NCBI RefSeq assembly: GCF_016865235.1 | Contig: NZ_CP064030.1 | Coordinates: 2,480,001 to 2,544,000 of the forward strand | Source: Dyella caseinilytica | GTDB taxonomy: Bacteria > Pseudomonadota > Gammaproteobacteria > Xanthomonadales > Rhodanobacteraceae | Length of the DNA stretch: 64,000 nt | Reading direction: 5' to 3' | Shown: positions 8,424-17,282 of the stretch, piece after piece | How the letters are laid out: each line of letters begins with the position of its first letter | Numbering within the stretch: the first letter of the stretch is position 1 | The notes under the pieces: model-generated | What the model was told of the DNA's origin: nothing | Databases searched by the model: none | Seen by the model: the letters and a program-made list of their open reading frames with translations, nothing else | Program-made: the position numbers and the translations under genes

Positions 8424-9707
8424 TCAGTGCAGTTTGAGCAACGGACGCGTGTTTTTGGCGATAAATCCACCGATCATCAGTCGCGTGGTGCGCCAGCGAC
8501 CATACAACGCCGATTGATGCATCCGATACAACGACGCATAGAAAAAATGCGCCACCCAGCCTTCGATCACGCGGTTGCCCAGCAGACTGCCGAAGGTGTT
8601 GTAGGAGGCGAGCGACACGAGCGAGCCGTGATCGTGATACTGAAAATCCAGCAATGGCTTCCCTTCAAGCCGCAAGGCGATGTTCTTCGCCAGCAACTCG
8701 GCTTGCTGGTGTGCGGCTTGCGCACGTGGTGGCGTGTTGCCGACAGCGCCATCGCCTAGCGGACAAGACGCGCAATCACCCAAGGCAAAGATGTCCTCAT
8801 CGCGGGTCGTCTGCAGCGTGGATCGTACCAACAGCTGATTGATGTGATTGCTTTCCAGGCCATCAAGATCGTGGAGGAATTCCGGAGCACGAATGCCTGC
8901 CGCCCATACCATCATGTCGGCGTCGATCTTGTTGCCCTGCGCGTCGAAAAGGCATCCCGTCTCGACACGTTTCACCGCCGTACCGGTCAACACACGAATG
9001 CCAAGCTTATTACGCAGCTCCTTTTCCACCGAGAGTCCAATCTGTTCGGGCAAGGCGGGGAGCAGGCGCGGTCCTGCTTCGATCAGCGTGATATCCAGAT
9101 CCTCAAGTGGGCCACGCTGGTGGTGATATTGCGCGAGCTTGCGATTGGCGTCGCACAACTCTGCGCTGAGTTCCACGCCAGTGGCTCCACCACCGATCAC
9201 TGCTACACGCAGCTTATGTGAGCGCCCTTCGGCGACGGCGGCCAAGCGGCGCTCCAGCATTTCCCTGCGTAAGCGCTCAGCGTCATGACGCGAATCGAGG
9301 AAGATGCAGTGCTCGCGCACGCCGGGTGTACCGAAATCGTTGCACACGCTGCCTACGGCCATTACCAATGTGTCGTAACGCACCTCGGTTGGCGGCACGT
9401 CATCCGGTGCATAAAGGCCCTTCCATCCTGCCAATTGGATGATGTGACGACGCCGATCCAGACCCGTCATGCGCCCGTAGATGAATTCGAAATGATTCCA
9501 CTTGGCCTGCGCAAGATAGCTGAGCTCATCGTTGGCAGCATCCAGCGAACCGGCCGCCACTTCATGCAGCAGCGGCTTCCAGATATGCGTGAGATTGGCA
9601 TCGATCAGCGTGATTTTGGCGCGCCCACCACGTCCAAGCGTCTTGCCCAGCTTGGTCGCCAGTTCGAGACCACCAGCGCCGCCTCCAACAATAACAACGC
9701 GATGCAT
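8424..9707 (-). CDS. ndh: Type II NADH:quinone oxidoreductase (Ndh)
   Basis: A 427-aa FAD flavoprotein that oxidises NADH and reduces quinone without pumping protons. The N-terminal dinucleotide motif VIVGGGAGGLELA binds FAD, and a second Rossmann motif VAVIGGGATGVELSAEL (about residue 165) binds NADH. The segment WAAGIRAPEFL and the FALGDCAS motif complete the FAD site. The C-terminal part has amphipathic and hydrophobic stretches expected of a peripheral membrane protein. With the cyoABCD operon in this window it could form a short aerobic chain. It stands alone between convergent hflD and a LysR gene. Confidence 0.93.
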   Translation of the reverse strand: MHRVVIVGGGAGGLELATKLGKTLGRGGRAKITLIDANLTHIWKPLLHEVAAGSLDAANDELSYLAQAKWNHFEFIYGRMTGLDRRRHIIQLAGWKGLYAPDDVPPTEVRYDTLVMAVGSVCNDFGTPGVREHCIFLDSRHDAERLRREMLERRLAAVAEGRSHKLRVAVIGGGATGVELSAELCDANRKLAQYHHQRGPLEDLDITLIEAGPRLLPALPEQIGLSVEKELRNKLGIRVLTGTAVKRVETGCLFDAQGNKIDADMMVWAAGIRAPEFLHDLDGLESNHINQLLVRSTLQTTRDEDIFALGDCASCPLGDGAVGNTPPRAQAAHQQAELLAKNIALRLEGKPLLDFQYHDHGSLVSLASYNTFGSLLGNRVIEGWVAHFFYASLYRMHQSALYGRWRTTRLMIGGFIAKNTRPLLKLH

Positions 9708-9852
9708 CGAGCGCTTATTCCTTGGCCAACGTAATGACTATTCCGATCGGTGATCTGCCTGGAACATCCTGCATAGACGACCCAGCAGACCCATGGCGGT
9801 TATACCGAATGGGCGGCGTTGCAATGCGTCATTGTACGAAATGCCACATCAA

Positions 9853-10755
9853 TCAGTCATCGCCGATCAACTTGAGCCCGGGACGCTGCTGCGCCAACTT
9901 GCGCAGCAAGCCGGCAAAAACTTCCAGATCGTCGTGCCACGGTGAAGCTTCGCGCCAATACAGTGCGATATCGCGCCCGGGTATTTGCTGACCTTTGATC
10001 TTAGCCAGCGCAATGTTCGGCATCGATGCCAGGCGATCGTGCGCAAGCGCCGGCACCAGCGCATGCCCCCCACGCAACGTCACCAGCGCAGCCAGACTCT
10101 CCAGGCTCACATCCTGTACATAGCCCTCGCCATCGGCATGGCTTTCCGCCATGAAAATCGCTTCACCGGTCTTCAACTGATCAAGTGAAATGGTGCGCTT
10201 ACCTGCCAGAGGATGATCGGCACGCAGCAGCACTTCCCAAGGCTCGAAGAACAACGGCTGCATGCTGATGCCACTCACTGCCGTCGCCGGTGGTGCAAGC
10301 ACCGCATCCAGCTCGCCTTCATGCAGGCGACGCAGCAAGCCGCGCGGCTTACCTTCCGAAAGACTGAGGCGCGCACCGGGGAAGTGTTGCGGAAATGGTG
10401 CAATCAGATGCGGCAGCAGATAAGGACCGAGCGTCGCCAGCACGCCCAGCCGCAATTCGCCGCCGAAAGCGGTTTCTCCCGCACGCGCAGCCTGTTGCAG
10501 ATGATCGGCGGCCAACAACACCGCATCGATCTGTTCCAACAAACGCTGCCCACCTGCCGTAGGAACCACACGCCGGCCACCGCGCTCAAACAAAGGCGTG
10601 CCCAGCGCCTGCTCTACTTTCTGCACCTGATGCGACAAACCGGACGGGCTGATGTGCATGGCCCGCGCCGCGCTGTTGAAGCTGCCGTGACGGTGCACGG
10701 CCTGCACCAGGATAAGGTCGCGGAGCGAGACTGCCGATAAGTGAGTCGAAATCAT
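9853..10755 (-). CDS. LysR-family regulator, OxyR-like architecture
   Basis: A LysR-type regulator of about 300 aa. The winged helix-turn-helix (SFNSAARAMHISPSGLSHQVQ) is at the N-terminus, followed by a substrate-binding domain. The overall layout and the LGVLATLGPYLLPHLI segment are of the OxyR/CysB-like LysR group often annotated as hydrogen peroxide-inducible genes activator. The whole protein contains no cysteine, so it cannot use the OxyR disulfide switch. The ATG at 10755 is preferred over the GTG at 10785 because an AGG element precedes it and the HTH then begins at the usual distance. It lies downstream of acnB on the same strand, behind a strong hairpin, so separate transcription is likely. 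Its target genes are unknown. Confidence 0.88.
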   Translation of the reverse strand: MISTHLSAVSLRDLILVQAVHRHGSFNSAARAMHISPSGLSHQVQKVEQALGTPLFERGGRRVVPTAGGQRLLEQIDAVLLAADHLQQAARAGETAFGGELRLGVLATLGPYLLPHLIAPFPQHFPGARLSLSEGKPRGLLRRLHEGELDAVLAPPATAVSGISMQPLFFEPWEVLLRADHPLAGKRTISLDQLKTGEAIFMAESHADGEGYVQDVSLESLAALVTLRGGHALVPALAHDRLASMPNIALAKIKGQQIPGRDIALYWREASPWHDDLEVFAGLLRKLAQQRPGLKLIGDD

Positions 10756-10795
10756 CCGTGTGCCTGTGGCTATCGCTTTACGCACAGCATAAACG

Positions 10796-10858
10796 ACGAA
10801 GCCCGGCGCGAGGCCGGGCTTCGTTCTATCTATAGCCCTTCTCCCGAAGGGAGAAGGG
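10796..10858 (-). terminator. Two hairpins terminating acnB
   Basis: Reading leftward from acnB there is first CCCTTCTCCC (10836-10845) pairing with GGGAGAAGGG (10849-10858), then a perfect 12-bp stem ACGAAGCCCGGC (10796-10807) with GCCGGGCTTCGT (10813-10824). T-runs after the stems are weak, so this is terminator-like. The first stem resembles the CCCTCTCCC-type palindrome after acnA. Confidence 0.55.
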
Positions 10859-10867
10859 AAAAAGCGC

Positions 10868-13459
10868 TCAGGCTTCGACCGTATCAGCGACGTCCTTGAA
10901 GTCCTTGATCTTGTCGAAGTTCATGTAGCGATAGATCTTGTCGCCATTGGCGTTGATTACGCCGATGGCAGCCATGTACTCCTGCTTGGTCGGGATGCGG
11001 CCCAGACGCGAGCAGATGGCGGCCAGTTCAGCCGAACCCAGGTACACGTTGGTGTTCTTGCCCAGGCGGTTCGGGAAGTTGCGGGTGCTGGTGGACATCA
11101 CCGTCGCGCCTTCGCGTACCTGCGCCTGGTTGCCCATGCACAACGAGCAGCCCGGCATTTCCATACGCGCACCAGCCGTGCCGAGTACGCCGTAATGGCC
11201 TTCCTCGGTGAGCTGCTGCTGATCCATCTTGGTCGGCGGAGCGACCCACAGACGGGTCGGGATATCGCGCTTACCTTCCAGCAGCTTCGAGGCTGCGCGG
11301 AAGTGACCAATATTCGTCATGCACGAACCGATGAACACTTCGTCGATCTTGGCGCCGGCCACGTCGGAAAGTGTCTTCACATCGTCCGGATCGTTCGGGC
11401 AGGCGACGATCGGCTCATGCACGTCGGCCAGATCGATGTCGATCACGGCGGCGTATTCGGCATCGGCATCCGGCTCAAGCAGCTGCGGATTGGCCAGCCA
11501 CTCCTCCATCTTCTTGATGCGGCGCTGCAGGCTGCGGACATCCTGGTAGCCCTGGGCGATCATGTACTTCAGCAGCGTGATGTTGCTGTTGAGGTATTCG
11601 ATGATCGGCGCCTTGTCCAGACGCACGGTGCAGCCGGCGGCGGAACGCTCGGCCGATGCGTCGGACAGTTCGAACGCCTGCTCCACCTTCAAGTTAGGCA
11701 GACCTTCGATTTCCAGGATACGGCCAGAGAAGATGTTCTTCTTGCCTTGCTTGGCGACGGTCAGCAGCCCCTGCTTGATGGCGTAAAGCGGAATCGCGTT
11801 GACGAGGTCACGCAAAGTGACGCCCGGCTGCAGTTCGCCCTTGAAGCGGACGAGCACGGATTCGGGCATATCCAGCGGCATCACGCCGGTAGCAGCGGCA
11901 AAGGCCACCAGACCCGAGCCGGCCGGGAACGAAATGCCGATCGGGAAACGGGTGTGGCTGTCGCCGCCGGTGCCAACGGTGTCGGGCAACAGCATGCGGT
12001 TGAGCCAGGAGTGGATCACGCCGTCGCCCGGACGCAGACTGATGCCGCCGCGGGTAGAGATAAACGCGGGCAGTTCATGGTGGGTCTTTACGTCCACCGG
12101 CTTGGGATAGGCCGCGGTGTGGCAAAACGACTGCATCACCAGATCGGCCGAGAAGCCCAGGCAGGCCAGATCCTTCAGCTCATCGCGGGTCATCGGGCCG
12201 GTGGTGTCCTGCGAACCGACCGAGGTCATCTTCGGCTCGCAATAGGTGCCCGGACGCATGCCCTTGCCTTCCGGCAAACCGCAGGCGCGACCGACCATCT
12301 TCTGCGCGAGGGTATAACCCTTGCCGGTGTCGGCCGGGTTTTGCGGCAGGCGGAACAGCGTAGACGGCGCCAGGCCCAGCGCTTCACGGGCCTTGGCGGT
12401 AAGGCCGCGACCGATGATCAGCGGAATGCGCCCACCGGCGCGCACTTCGTCGAACAGCACGTCGGATTTCACCTGGAACTCGGCGATCACCTGGCCATTC
12501 TTCAGCGCCTTGCCTTCATAGGGACGCAGCTCGACCACGTCACCCATGTCCATCTTGGACACGTCGAGTTCGATCGGCAGTGCGCCGGCATCTTCCATCG
12601 TGTTGTAGAAGATCGGGGCGATCTTGCTGCCCAGGCACACGCCACCGAAGCGCTTGTTGGGGATGAACGGGATGTTTTCGCCGGTCCACCACAGCACGGA
12701 GTTGGTGGCGGACTTACGGCTGGAGCCGGTGCCGACCACGTCACCCACATAAGCCACCAGGTGACCCTGCTTGGCGAGATCCTGGATCTGCTGGATCGGA
12801 CCGCGCTTACCGTCTTCTTCCGGCTGGAACGGTGCACCTTCGCGCTTGTTCTTCAGCATGGCCAGCGCGTGCAGCGGGATGTCCGGGCGCGTGGTGGCGT
12901 CGGGTGCAGGTGACAGGTCGTCGGTATTGGTTTCGCCCGGCACCTTGAACACGGTGATGGTGAGGCTCTGCGGCACTTCCGGGCGGCTGGTGAACCATTC
13001 GGCATCGGCCCAGCTCTGCAGCACGGCCTTGGCGTTGGCATTGCCCTTGTCGGCCTTATCCTTCACGTCGTGGAAGGAATCGAACATCAACAGCGTTTTC
13101 TTCAGCGCTTCGGCCGCAATCGCGCCGACCTGCGCATCATCCAGTAGCTCGATCAGCGGATGGATGTTGTAGCCACCCAGCATGGTACCCAGCAGCTCGG
13201 TCGCCTTCTCGCGGCTGATCAAGGTGCACTTCTCGGTGCCAAAGGCCACAGCGGCCAGGTAGGAGGCCTTGACCTTGGCAGCGTCGTCCACGCCAGCCGG
13301 CACGCGGTTGGTGATGAGGTCAACCAGGAACGCTTCTTCGCCAGCAGGCGGGTTCTTCAGCAGTTCGATCAGGTCGGCGGTCTGCTGAGCCGACAGTGGC
13401 AGCGGGGGGATACCCAGCGCGGCGCGCTCGGCGACGTGTTGGCGGTAGGCGTTGAGCAT
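10868..13459 (-). CDS. acnB: Bifunctional aconitate hydratase 2 / 2-methylisocitrate dehydratase AcnB
   Basis: An 863-aa TCA-cycle aconitase that interconverts citrate and isocitrate; the AcnB type can also handle 2-methylisocitrate. It has the AcnB domain order: N-terminal HEAT-like domain (starting MLNAYRQHVAERAALGIPPL), then the swivel domain, then the three catalytic domains. The [4Fe-4S] ligands are Cys713 (SCMTNIGHF), Cys771 and Cys774 (GCSLCMGN). AcnB proteins can bind mRNA in apo form, a known family property that the sequence alone does not prove here. It is divergent from acnA across a 432-base gap rich in palindromic repeats. Confidence 0.98.
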   Translation of the reverse strand: MLNAYRQHVAERAALGIPPLPLSAQQTADLIELLKNPPAGEEAFLVDLITNRVPAGVDDAAKVKASYLAAVAFGTEKCTLISREKATELLGTMLGGYNIHPLIELLDDAQVGAIAAEALKKTLLMFDSFHDVKDKADKGNANAKAVLQSWADAEWFTSRPEVPQSLTITVFKVPGETNTDDLSPAPDATTRPDIPLHALAMLKNKREGAPFQPEEDGKRGPIQQIQDLAKQGHLVAYVGDVVGTGSSRKSATNSVLWWTGENIPFIPNKRFGGVCLGSKIAPIFYNTMEDAGALPIELDVSKMDMGDVVELRPYEGKALKNGQVIAEFQVKSDVLFDEVRAGGRIPLIIGRGLTAKAREALGLAPSTLFRLPQNPADTGKGYTLAQKMVGRACGLPEGKGMRPGTYCEPKMTSVGSQDTTGPMTRDELKDLACLGFSADLVMQSFCHTAAYPKPVDVKTHHELPAFISTRGGISLRPGDGVIHSWLNRMLLPDTVGTGGDSHTRFPIGISFPAGSGLVAFAAATGVMPLDMPESVLVRFKGELQPGVTLRDLVNAIPLYAIKQGLLTVAKQGKKNIFSGRILEIEGLPNLKVEQAFELSDASAERSAAGCTVRLDKAPIIEYLNSNITLLKYMIAQGYQDVRSLQRRIKKMEEWLANPQLLEPDADAEYAAVIDIDLADVHEPIVACPNDPDDVKTLSDVAGAKIDEVFIGSCMTNIGHFRAASKLLEGKRDIPTRLWVAPPTKMDQQQLTEEGHYGVLGTAGARMEMPGCSLCMGNQAQVREGATVMSTSTRNFPNRLGKNTNVYLGSAELAAICSRLGRIPTKQEYMAAIGVINANGDKIYRYMNFDKIKDFKDVADTVEA

Positions 13460-13488
13460 GTGATCTCGTCCTGTGGCTGGTTGTTTTG

Positions 13489-13600
13489 CTCCTCTCCCTG
13501 CGAGCAGGGGGAAGTCGGGAGGGGTGAGGCCCTTGCGGGAAACTTGTAGGCAAGTGCCTGCCCCCTCCCAACCCTCCCCCGCGAGCAGAGGAGGGAGCTA
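13489..13600. repeat. Inverted repeat between acnB and acnA
   Basis: An imperfect large inverted repeat made of GC-rich blocks: CTCCTCTCCCTGCGAGCAGG near 13489 and CCCCGCGAGCAGAGGAGGG near 13577, with a small ACTTG-tagg-CAAGT hairpin (13542-13555) at the centre. This looks like a dispersed intergenic palindrome. The remaining 290 bases up to acnA hold the acnA leader, with a strong AGGAG element at 13879-13883, and no gene. Confidence 0.55.
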
Positions 13601-13891
13601 GTGCATGGCTTGCGGGAGCAAATCGCGATGAAAGCGGTTCTGTCAGCCCGCTATTTTGCCAGCCGTCCCATAAACCCAGCAACGAAAACGTGTTTCCGGC
13701 AGCATTCGAAATCTTGCAATGCAAACGTCGCGAAATGGCTCGATAGTGGGTTGCGGCCCCTTCGATTTGTCCCAAACTTTGCGACATCCCCACGATGGAC
13801 CAGAACCTCCTTGCAATTCCCCTAACGTTGGCTGGTCTAGCATTGCCCTGCTAACGCGCCCGTCCGATTTCACGCAACAGGAGTTATTCCC

Positions 13892-16639
13892 ATGCTGGAT
13901 TCATTCGCCACCCGCGACACCGTCAACGTCAACGGCAGCTCGTACCAGATCGCCAGCCTGACCAAGCTTGGCCAGCACTTCAACATCAAGCGCCTGCCCT
14001 ACTCGATGAAGATCCTGCTGGAGAACCTGTTGCGCCACGAAGATGGCGTAAATGTCACCAAGAAGGAAATCGAAGCCGTCGCCAACTGGAACGCGAAGGC
14101 CGAACCGGATACCGAAATCTCCTTCATGCCGGCCCGCGTGGTGCTGCAGGATTTCACCGGCGTACCTTGCGTGGTGGATCTGGCCGCGATGCGCGATGCG
14201 GTCGTGAAGCTGGGCGGTGATGCCAAGCAGATCAATCCGCTGGCGCCGGCGGAACTGGTGATCGACCATTCCGTGCAAGTTGACGTGTACGGTTCTGAAT
14301 CCGCGCTGGAGAAAAACGTCGAGATCGAGTTCCATCGCAATCAGGAACGCTACTCATTCCTGCGCTGGGGCCAGAAGGCGTTCAACAATTTCAAAGTCGT
14401 GCCGCCGCGCACTGGCATCGTGCATCAGGTGAATCTGGAACATCTGGCACGTGTGGTGTTTGCGAGTGAGAAGGATGGCCAGAAATGGCTTTACCCGGAC
14501 ACCGTGTTCGGCACTGACTCACACACCACCATGATCAACGGTATCGGCGTGCTGGGCTGGGGTGTCGGCGGCATCGAGGCGGAAGCGGCCATGCTGGGCC
14601 AACCCTCATCGATGCTGATTCCGCAAGTGGTGGGCTTCAAGCTCACCGGCAAGCTTTCCGAAGGCGTCACGGCCACCGACCTGGTGCTCACCGTCACCCA
14701 GATGCTGCGCAAGCTCGGCGTGGTGGGCAAGTTCGTGGAATTCTTCGGTGATGGCCTCAAACACCTGCCGCTCGCTGACCGCGCCACCATCGGCAACATG
14801 GCGCCCGAGTACGGCGCGACCTGCGGCATCTTCCCGATCGATCAGGAAGCGCTGAATTACCTGCATCTGTCTGGCCGCAGCGAAGATCAGATCAAGCTGG
14901 TCGAAGCCTATGCCAAGGCACAAGGCCTGTGGCACGACGAAAACACGCCGGCGGCTGAATTCACCACCACGCTGGAACTCAACCTGGCCGACGTGAAGCC
15001 GTCGCTGGCCGGTCCCAAGCGCCCGCAGGATCGCGTGTTGCTCGAAGGTGTCCAGAAGAGCTTCCTCGACGCGGTGGGGCCCCTCACCGCCAACCGCAAG
15101 ACGAAAAATGGCGATGCGGCTAGCTTCACCAATGAGGGAGGCTCCACCGCCATCGGCAACCCTGCCAACGACATTACTGACTCGGGCGTCCGCGTGGAAA
15201 AGGACGGCGAAAGCTTCAAGCTCGGTGACGGTTCGGTGGTGATTGCCGCCATCACATCCTGCACCAATACTTCCAACCCGGCCGTGATGCTCGGCGCCGG
15301 TCTGCTGGCGAAAAAAGCCGCTGCAAAAGGTCTTAAGGCCAAACCGTGGGTGAAGACCTCGATCGGCCCGGGTTCGCTGGTGGTCACCGATTATCTGGAA
15401 AAGACTGGCCTGTTGAAGGAGCTGGAGAAAGTCGGCTTCTATATCGTCGGCTATGGCTGCACCACTTGCATCGGCAACTCTGGGCCACTGCCGGCCGAGA
15501 TCAGCCAAGGCATTGCTGAAGGTGATCTCGCTGTCGCATCGGTGCTGTCTGGCAACCGCAACTTCGAAGGCCGCGTGCATCCGGAAGTGAAGATGAACTA
15601 TCTCGCCTCGCCGCCGCTGGTCGTGGCTTATGCCCTGGCCGGCACGCTGGACGTCGACCTGACCAAGGATCCCATCGGCCAAGGCAGCGACGGCAAGCCG
15701 GTCTATCTGAAAGACATCTGGCCGAGCAACAAAGAAATCTCGGATGTCATCGCCGGCGCCATCAATCCGCAGATGTTCGAGAAGAACTATGCCGATGTAT
15801 TCAAGGGTGACAGCCGCTGGAACAACATCGCTTCACCGGATGGCTCGGTCTACAAGTGGGACGATTCCACCTACATCAAGAACCCGCCCTACTTCGACGG
15901 CATGACGATGGAGACGGGCAAGATCGAAGATATCCACGGTGCGCGCGTGCTGGGTCTCTTCGGCGATTCGATCACGACCGACCACATCTCGCCGGCCGGT
16001 TCGATCAAGAAGGACAGCCCCGCGGGCCGCTTCCTGATCTCCAAGGGTGTGGAACCTAAGGACTTCAACTCTTACGGTTCACGCCGTGGCAATGATGACG
16101 TGATGGTGCGTGGCACCTTCGCCAATATTCGCATCAAGAACCTGATGCTGGACGGCGTGGAGGGCGGATACACGCTCTATGTGCCGAGCGGCGAGCAGAT
16201 GGCTATCTATGATGCGGCGATGAAGTACAAGGCCGGCAAGACGCCGCTGATCGTGGTTGCCGGCAAGGAATACGGCACCGGCTCCTCGCGCGACTGGGCC
16301 GCCAAAGGCACCTTGCTGCTGGGGGTGAAGGCGGTCATCGCGGAGAGCTTCGAGCGCATCCATCGCTCCAACCTAGTCGGCATGGGCGTGCTGCCGCTGC
16401 AGTTCAAGGACGGCGAGAACGCCAAATCCCTGGGGCTCACCGGTAAGGAAACCTTCGAGATCACCGGACTGAAAGATGGTGAGTCGAAGGAAGCCACCGT
16501 GATCGCGAAGGGCGATGGTGGCGAAAAGAAGTTCACGGTGAAGGTGCTACTGCTCACGCCAAAGGAACGCGAGTTCTTCCGTCACGGCGGCATTCTGCAG
16601 TATGTGTTGCGTCAGTTGGCGAGCAAGAAAGCCGCCTGA
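13892..16639 (+). CDS. acnA: Aconitate hydratase AcnA
   Basis: A 915-aa aconitase/IRP-type hydratase, slightly longer than E. coli AcnA. The iron-sulfur ligands are Cys457 (TSCTNTSNP), Cys523 and Cys526 (GYGCTTCIGNSG). The C-terminal swivel domain carries the GTGSSRDWAAKG substrate-binding loop. The ATG has a good ribosome site, CAGGAG, eight bases upstream. In E. coli AcnA is the stress-resistant and iron-starvation enzyme. In Xanthomonas the aconitase next to the DSF quorum-sensing genes is named rpfA; here a FadD-type ligase follows within 650 bases, matching that neighbourhood. Confidence 0.98.
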   Translation: MLDSFATRDTVNVNGSSYQIASLTKLGQHFNIKRLPYSMKILLENLLRHEDGVNVTKKEIEAVANWNAKAEPDTEISFMPARVVLQDFTGVPCVVDLAAMRDAVVKLGGDAKQINPLAPAELVIDHSVQVDVYGSESALEKNVEIEFHRNQERYSFLRWGQKAFNNFKVVPPRTGIVHQVNLEHLARVVFASEKDGQKWLYPDTVFGTDSHTTMINGIGVLGWGVGGIEAEAAMLGQPSSMLIPQVVGFKLTGKLSEGVTATDLVLTVTQMLRKLGVVGKFVEFFGDGLKHLPLADRATIGNMAPEYGATCGIFPIDQEALNYLHLSGRSEDQIKLVEAYAKAQGLWHDENTPAAEFTTTLELNLADVKPSLAGPKRPQDRVLLEGVQKSFLDAVGPLTANRKTKNGDAASFTNEGGSTAIGNPANDITDSGVRVEKDGESFKLGDGSVVIAAITSCTNTSNPAVMLGAGLLAKKAAAKGLKAKPWVKTSIGPGSLVVTDYLEKTGLLKELEKVGFYIVGYGCTTCIGNSGPLPAEISQGIAEGDLAVASVLSGNRNFEGRVHPEVKMNYLASPPLVVAYALAGTLDVDLTKDPIGQGSDGKPVYLKDIWPSNKEISDVIAGAINPQMFEKNYADVFKGDSRWNNIASPDGSVYKWDDSTYIKNPPYFDGMTMETGKIEDIHGARVLGLFGDSITTDHISPAGSIKKDSPAGRFLISKGVEPKDFNSYGSRRGNDDVMVRGTFANIRIKNLMLDGVEGGYTLYVPSGEQMAIYDAAMKYKAGKTPLIVVAGKEYGTGSSRDWAAKGTLLLGVKAVIAESFERIHRSNLVGMGVLPLQFKDGENAKSLGLTGKETFEITGLKDGESKEATVIAKGDGGEKKFTVKVLLLTPKEREFFRHGGILQYVLRQLASKKAA

Positions 16640-16646
16640 TGCGTTA

Positions 16647-16673
16647 AGCCCCTCTCCCCAAGGGAGAGGGGCT
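16647..16673. terminator. Hairpin after acnA
   Basis: AGCCCCTCTCCC (16647-16658) and GGGAGAGGGGCT (16662-16673) form a perfect 12-bp stem with a three-base loop. There is no T-run, so it may be a stabilising 3' structure or extragenic palindrome rather than a classical terminator. It lies between convergent acnA and the lipoprotein gene. Confidence 0.5.
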
Positions 16674-16707
16674 CACGTGTTGCTGTATCCCCCACGCAGC
16701 CCAAACG

Positions 16708-17145
16708 TCACAGCTGCTGCGTCCACGTCGCCTCGTAGCATCGCCAATCGTGCCCTTCCCTGCGCCACGCCGTTTCCACCTTGTACACACCGATCTGCGA
16801 GGGAAACACCTTGCCGCCACGGGTCAGGGTGACGGTGAAGCTGGCGACGTAACGCTCGCCGCGCGGCTCTATGTCCACCGGCCCGAGCATCGCATGCAGC
16901 GTTTCACCGCGAAAACTTGCCAGGCGCAGCAGGTTGCCGATGTCCTGACGGCGCATCGTACCGTCGTCGCCATCGAAATCATCCGTAAGCTGGCTGAGCA
17001 GTGCCGATGCATCCACCTTCTCAGTGGCCTGAGTCGCGGCGTCGATGGACTGCCGGATCAACACGTCATCCGGGGCGCGATGGCAATCCGCCAGAACCAG
17101 CACCAGCGCGATAATCCAGTATGCAAATGGGAGCGTCCGTTTCAT
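16708..17145 (-). CDS. Putative small lipoprotein, NTF2/SnoaL-like size
   Basis: A 145-aa protein with a hydrophobic signal (about residues 6-19) ending in a lipobox-like LADC at Cys21; the residue before the cysteine is Asp, which is unusual. The mature part has no cysteine-rich or repeat structure and contains an internal stretch DASALLSQLTDDFDGDDGTM and a C-terminal beta-rich half ending WTQQL. The size and pattern fit small periplasmic NTF2-like proteins, but I do not recognise a named family. It is divergent from the acyl-CoA ligase gene. Confidence 0.65.
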   Translation of the reverse strand: MKRTLPFAYWIIALVLVLADCHRAPDDVLIRQSIDAATQATEKVDASALLSQLTDDFDGDDGTMRRQDIGNLLRLASFRGETLHAMLGPVDIEPRGERYVASFTVTLTRGGKVFPSQIGVYKVETAWRREGHDWRCYEATWTQQL

Positions 17146-17282
17146 GAATTACCTGACAGAAATCTCGTTGCAACGCGGCTTGCCGCTATACGCGCGCGTA
17201 TGCTCCAATGCCTCGCCCGCATGATGCACGATGCCCGCTATCGTCACCATCGGCATGTCACTAATGGAGGTTGGGATCGAAC

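Noticed and set aside
11195..12913. A 572-codon open frame on the plus strand, opposite acnB
   Set aside because: It is an antisense frame of a highly conserved gene in GC-rich DNA. Its translation is rich in His, Arg, Gly and Asp with no domain, and acnB on the other strand is certain.
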